Part shown: positions 33,160 through 33,211 of the stretch, piece after piece
Position numbering within the stretch: position 1 is the first letter of the stretch
Layout of the letters: every line of letters begins with the position of its first letter
NCBI GenBank assembly: GCA_013152195.1
Contig: JAADGU010000072.1
Location: 1-33,211, forward strand
Origin: Nitrospirota bacterium
GTDB lineage: Bacteria > Nitrospirota > Thermodesulfovibrionia > Thermodesulfovibrionales > JdFR-85
Length of the DNA stretch: 33,211 nt
Reading direction: 5' to 3'
The notes under the pieces: model-generated
Databases searched by the model: none
The model's input: only the letters and a program-made list of their open reading frames with translations
Told to the model about the DNA's origin: nothing
Translations under genes and position numbers: made by a program

Positions 33160-33211
33160 CACAAAGAAGTGTCCCTTATGCGGTGGGAGAATGAGTGACG
33201 GCATGACAGTA
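33134..33211 (+). CDS. YgiT-type zinc-finger antitoxin, N-terminal part (runs off window)
   Basis: The ATG at 33134 overlaps the DUF4258 gene and opens MAGRKEKNNTKKCPLCGGRM SDGMTV up to the window edge. CPLCGGRM is the N-terminal zinc-finger motif of MqsA/YgiT-type antitoxins, which usually continue to a second CxxC and a helix-turn-helix. The 3' end lies outside the window. The tight overlap supports a toxin-antitoxin pair. Confidence 0.65.
   Translation, partial: MAGRKEKNNTKKCPLCGGRMSDGMTV

Overview
The window looks like a chromosomal contig from a Gram-negative, probably anaerobic bacterium. It carries lysA-dapF-dapA for meso-diaminopimelate and lysine, an mreBCD-mrdA-rodA rod-shape operon, a strict-anaerobe-type hybrid cluster protein, and dispersed palindromic repeats. 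The overall flavour resembles Nitrospirota or Desulfobacterota metagenome-assembled genomes, but this is inference from gene content; no rRNA marker is present.

Layout. 1-2.8 kb: two related spermidine-synthase-like proteins face each other. Between them lie a SWIB-domain gene and a four-helix-bundle (S23/IVP) gene embedded in GGCTGAA/TTCAGCC heptamer repeats, with three decayed copies of the gene's own 3' end. 2.3-6.6 kb, minus strand: zinc ribbon, parvulin isomerase, GIY-YIG protein, YwbE, Uup-type ABC-F ATPase, GreB and a SUI1/YciH factor. 6.7-9.2 kb: an AhpD-like peroxidase whose active-site codon is UGA followed by a SECIS-like hairpin (probable selenoprotein), then a PsiE-family membrane protein, YajQ and an RRM RNA-binding protein with a consensus promoter and long leader. 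9.2-12.9 kb: lysA, dapF, a PilZ gene overlapping dapF, and dapA. 12.9-18.8 kb: an RDD membrane protein, mreB, mreC, mreD, mrdA, rodA and a tRNA-Met-like gene. 18.9-20.4 kb: a lipoprotein with seven near-identical Delta-60 repeats. 20.7-29 kb: an alpha-glucan gene group, comprising an alpha-glucan water dikinase on the minus strand, facing away from a GH57/DUF3536 glycosidase and a 4-alpha-glucanotransferase. 29-33.2 kb: a palindromic element, an MBL-fold hydrolase, hcp with an FNR-like box, then toxin-antitoxin genes (HicB with a broken HicA; DUF4258 with a YgiT-type zinc finger).

Frame integrity. At least eight conserved genes are broken by one small frame change each: SWIB, lysA, RDD, mreC, mrdA, gwd, the GH57 gene and hcp. 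The protein continues correctly in another frame every time. Several breaks are at G runs or doubled dinucleotides, and several hit genes that should be indispensable, so sequencing or assembly indels are the likeliest cause. For these genes I give the full reconstructed span.

Most interesting signals: the probable CxxU selenoprotein, the repeat-bounded S23/IVP cassette with its decayed 3' ends, the bacterial glucan water dikinase beside glucan-degrading enzymes, and structured repeats with compensatory base changes.
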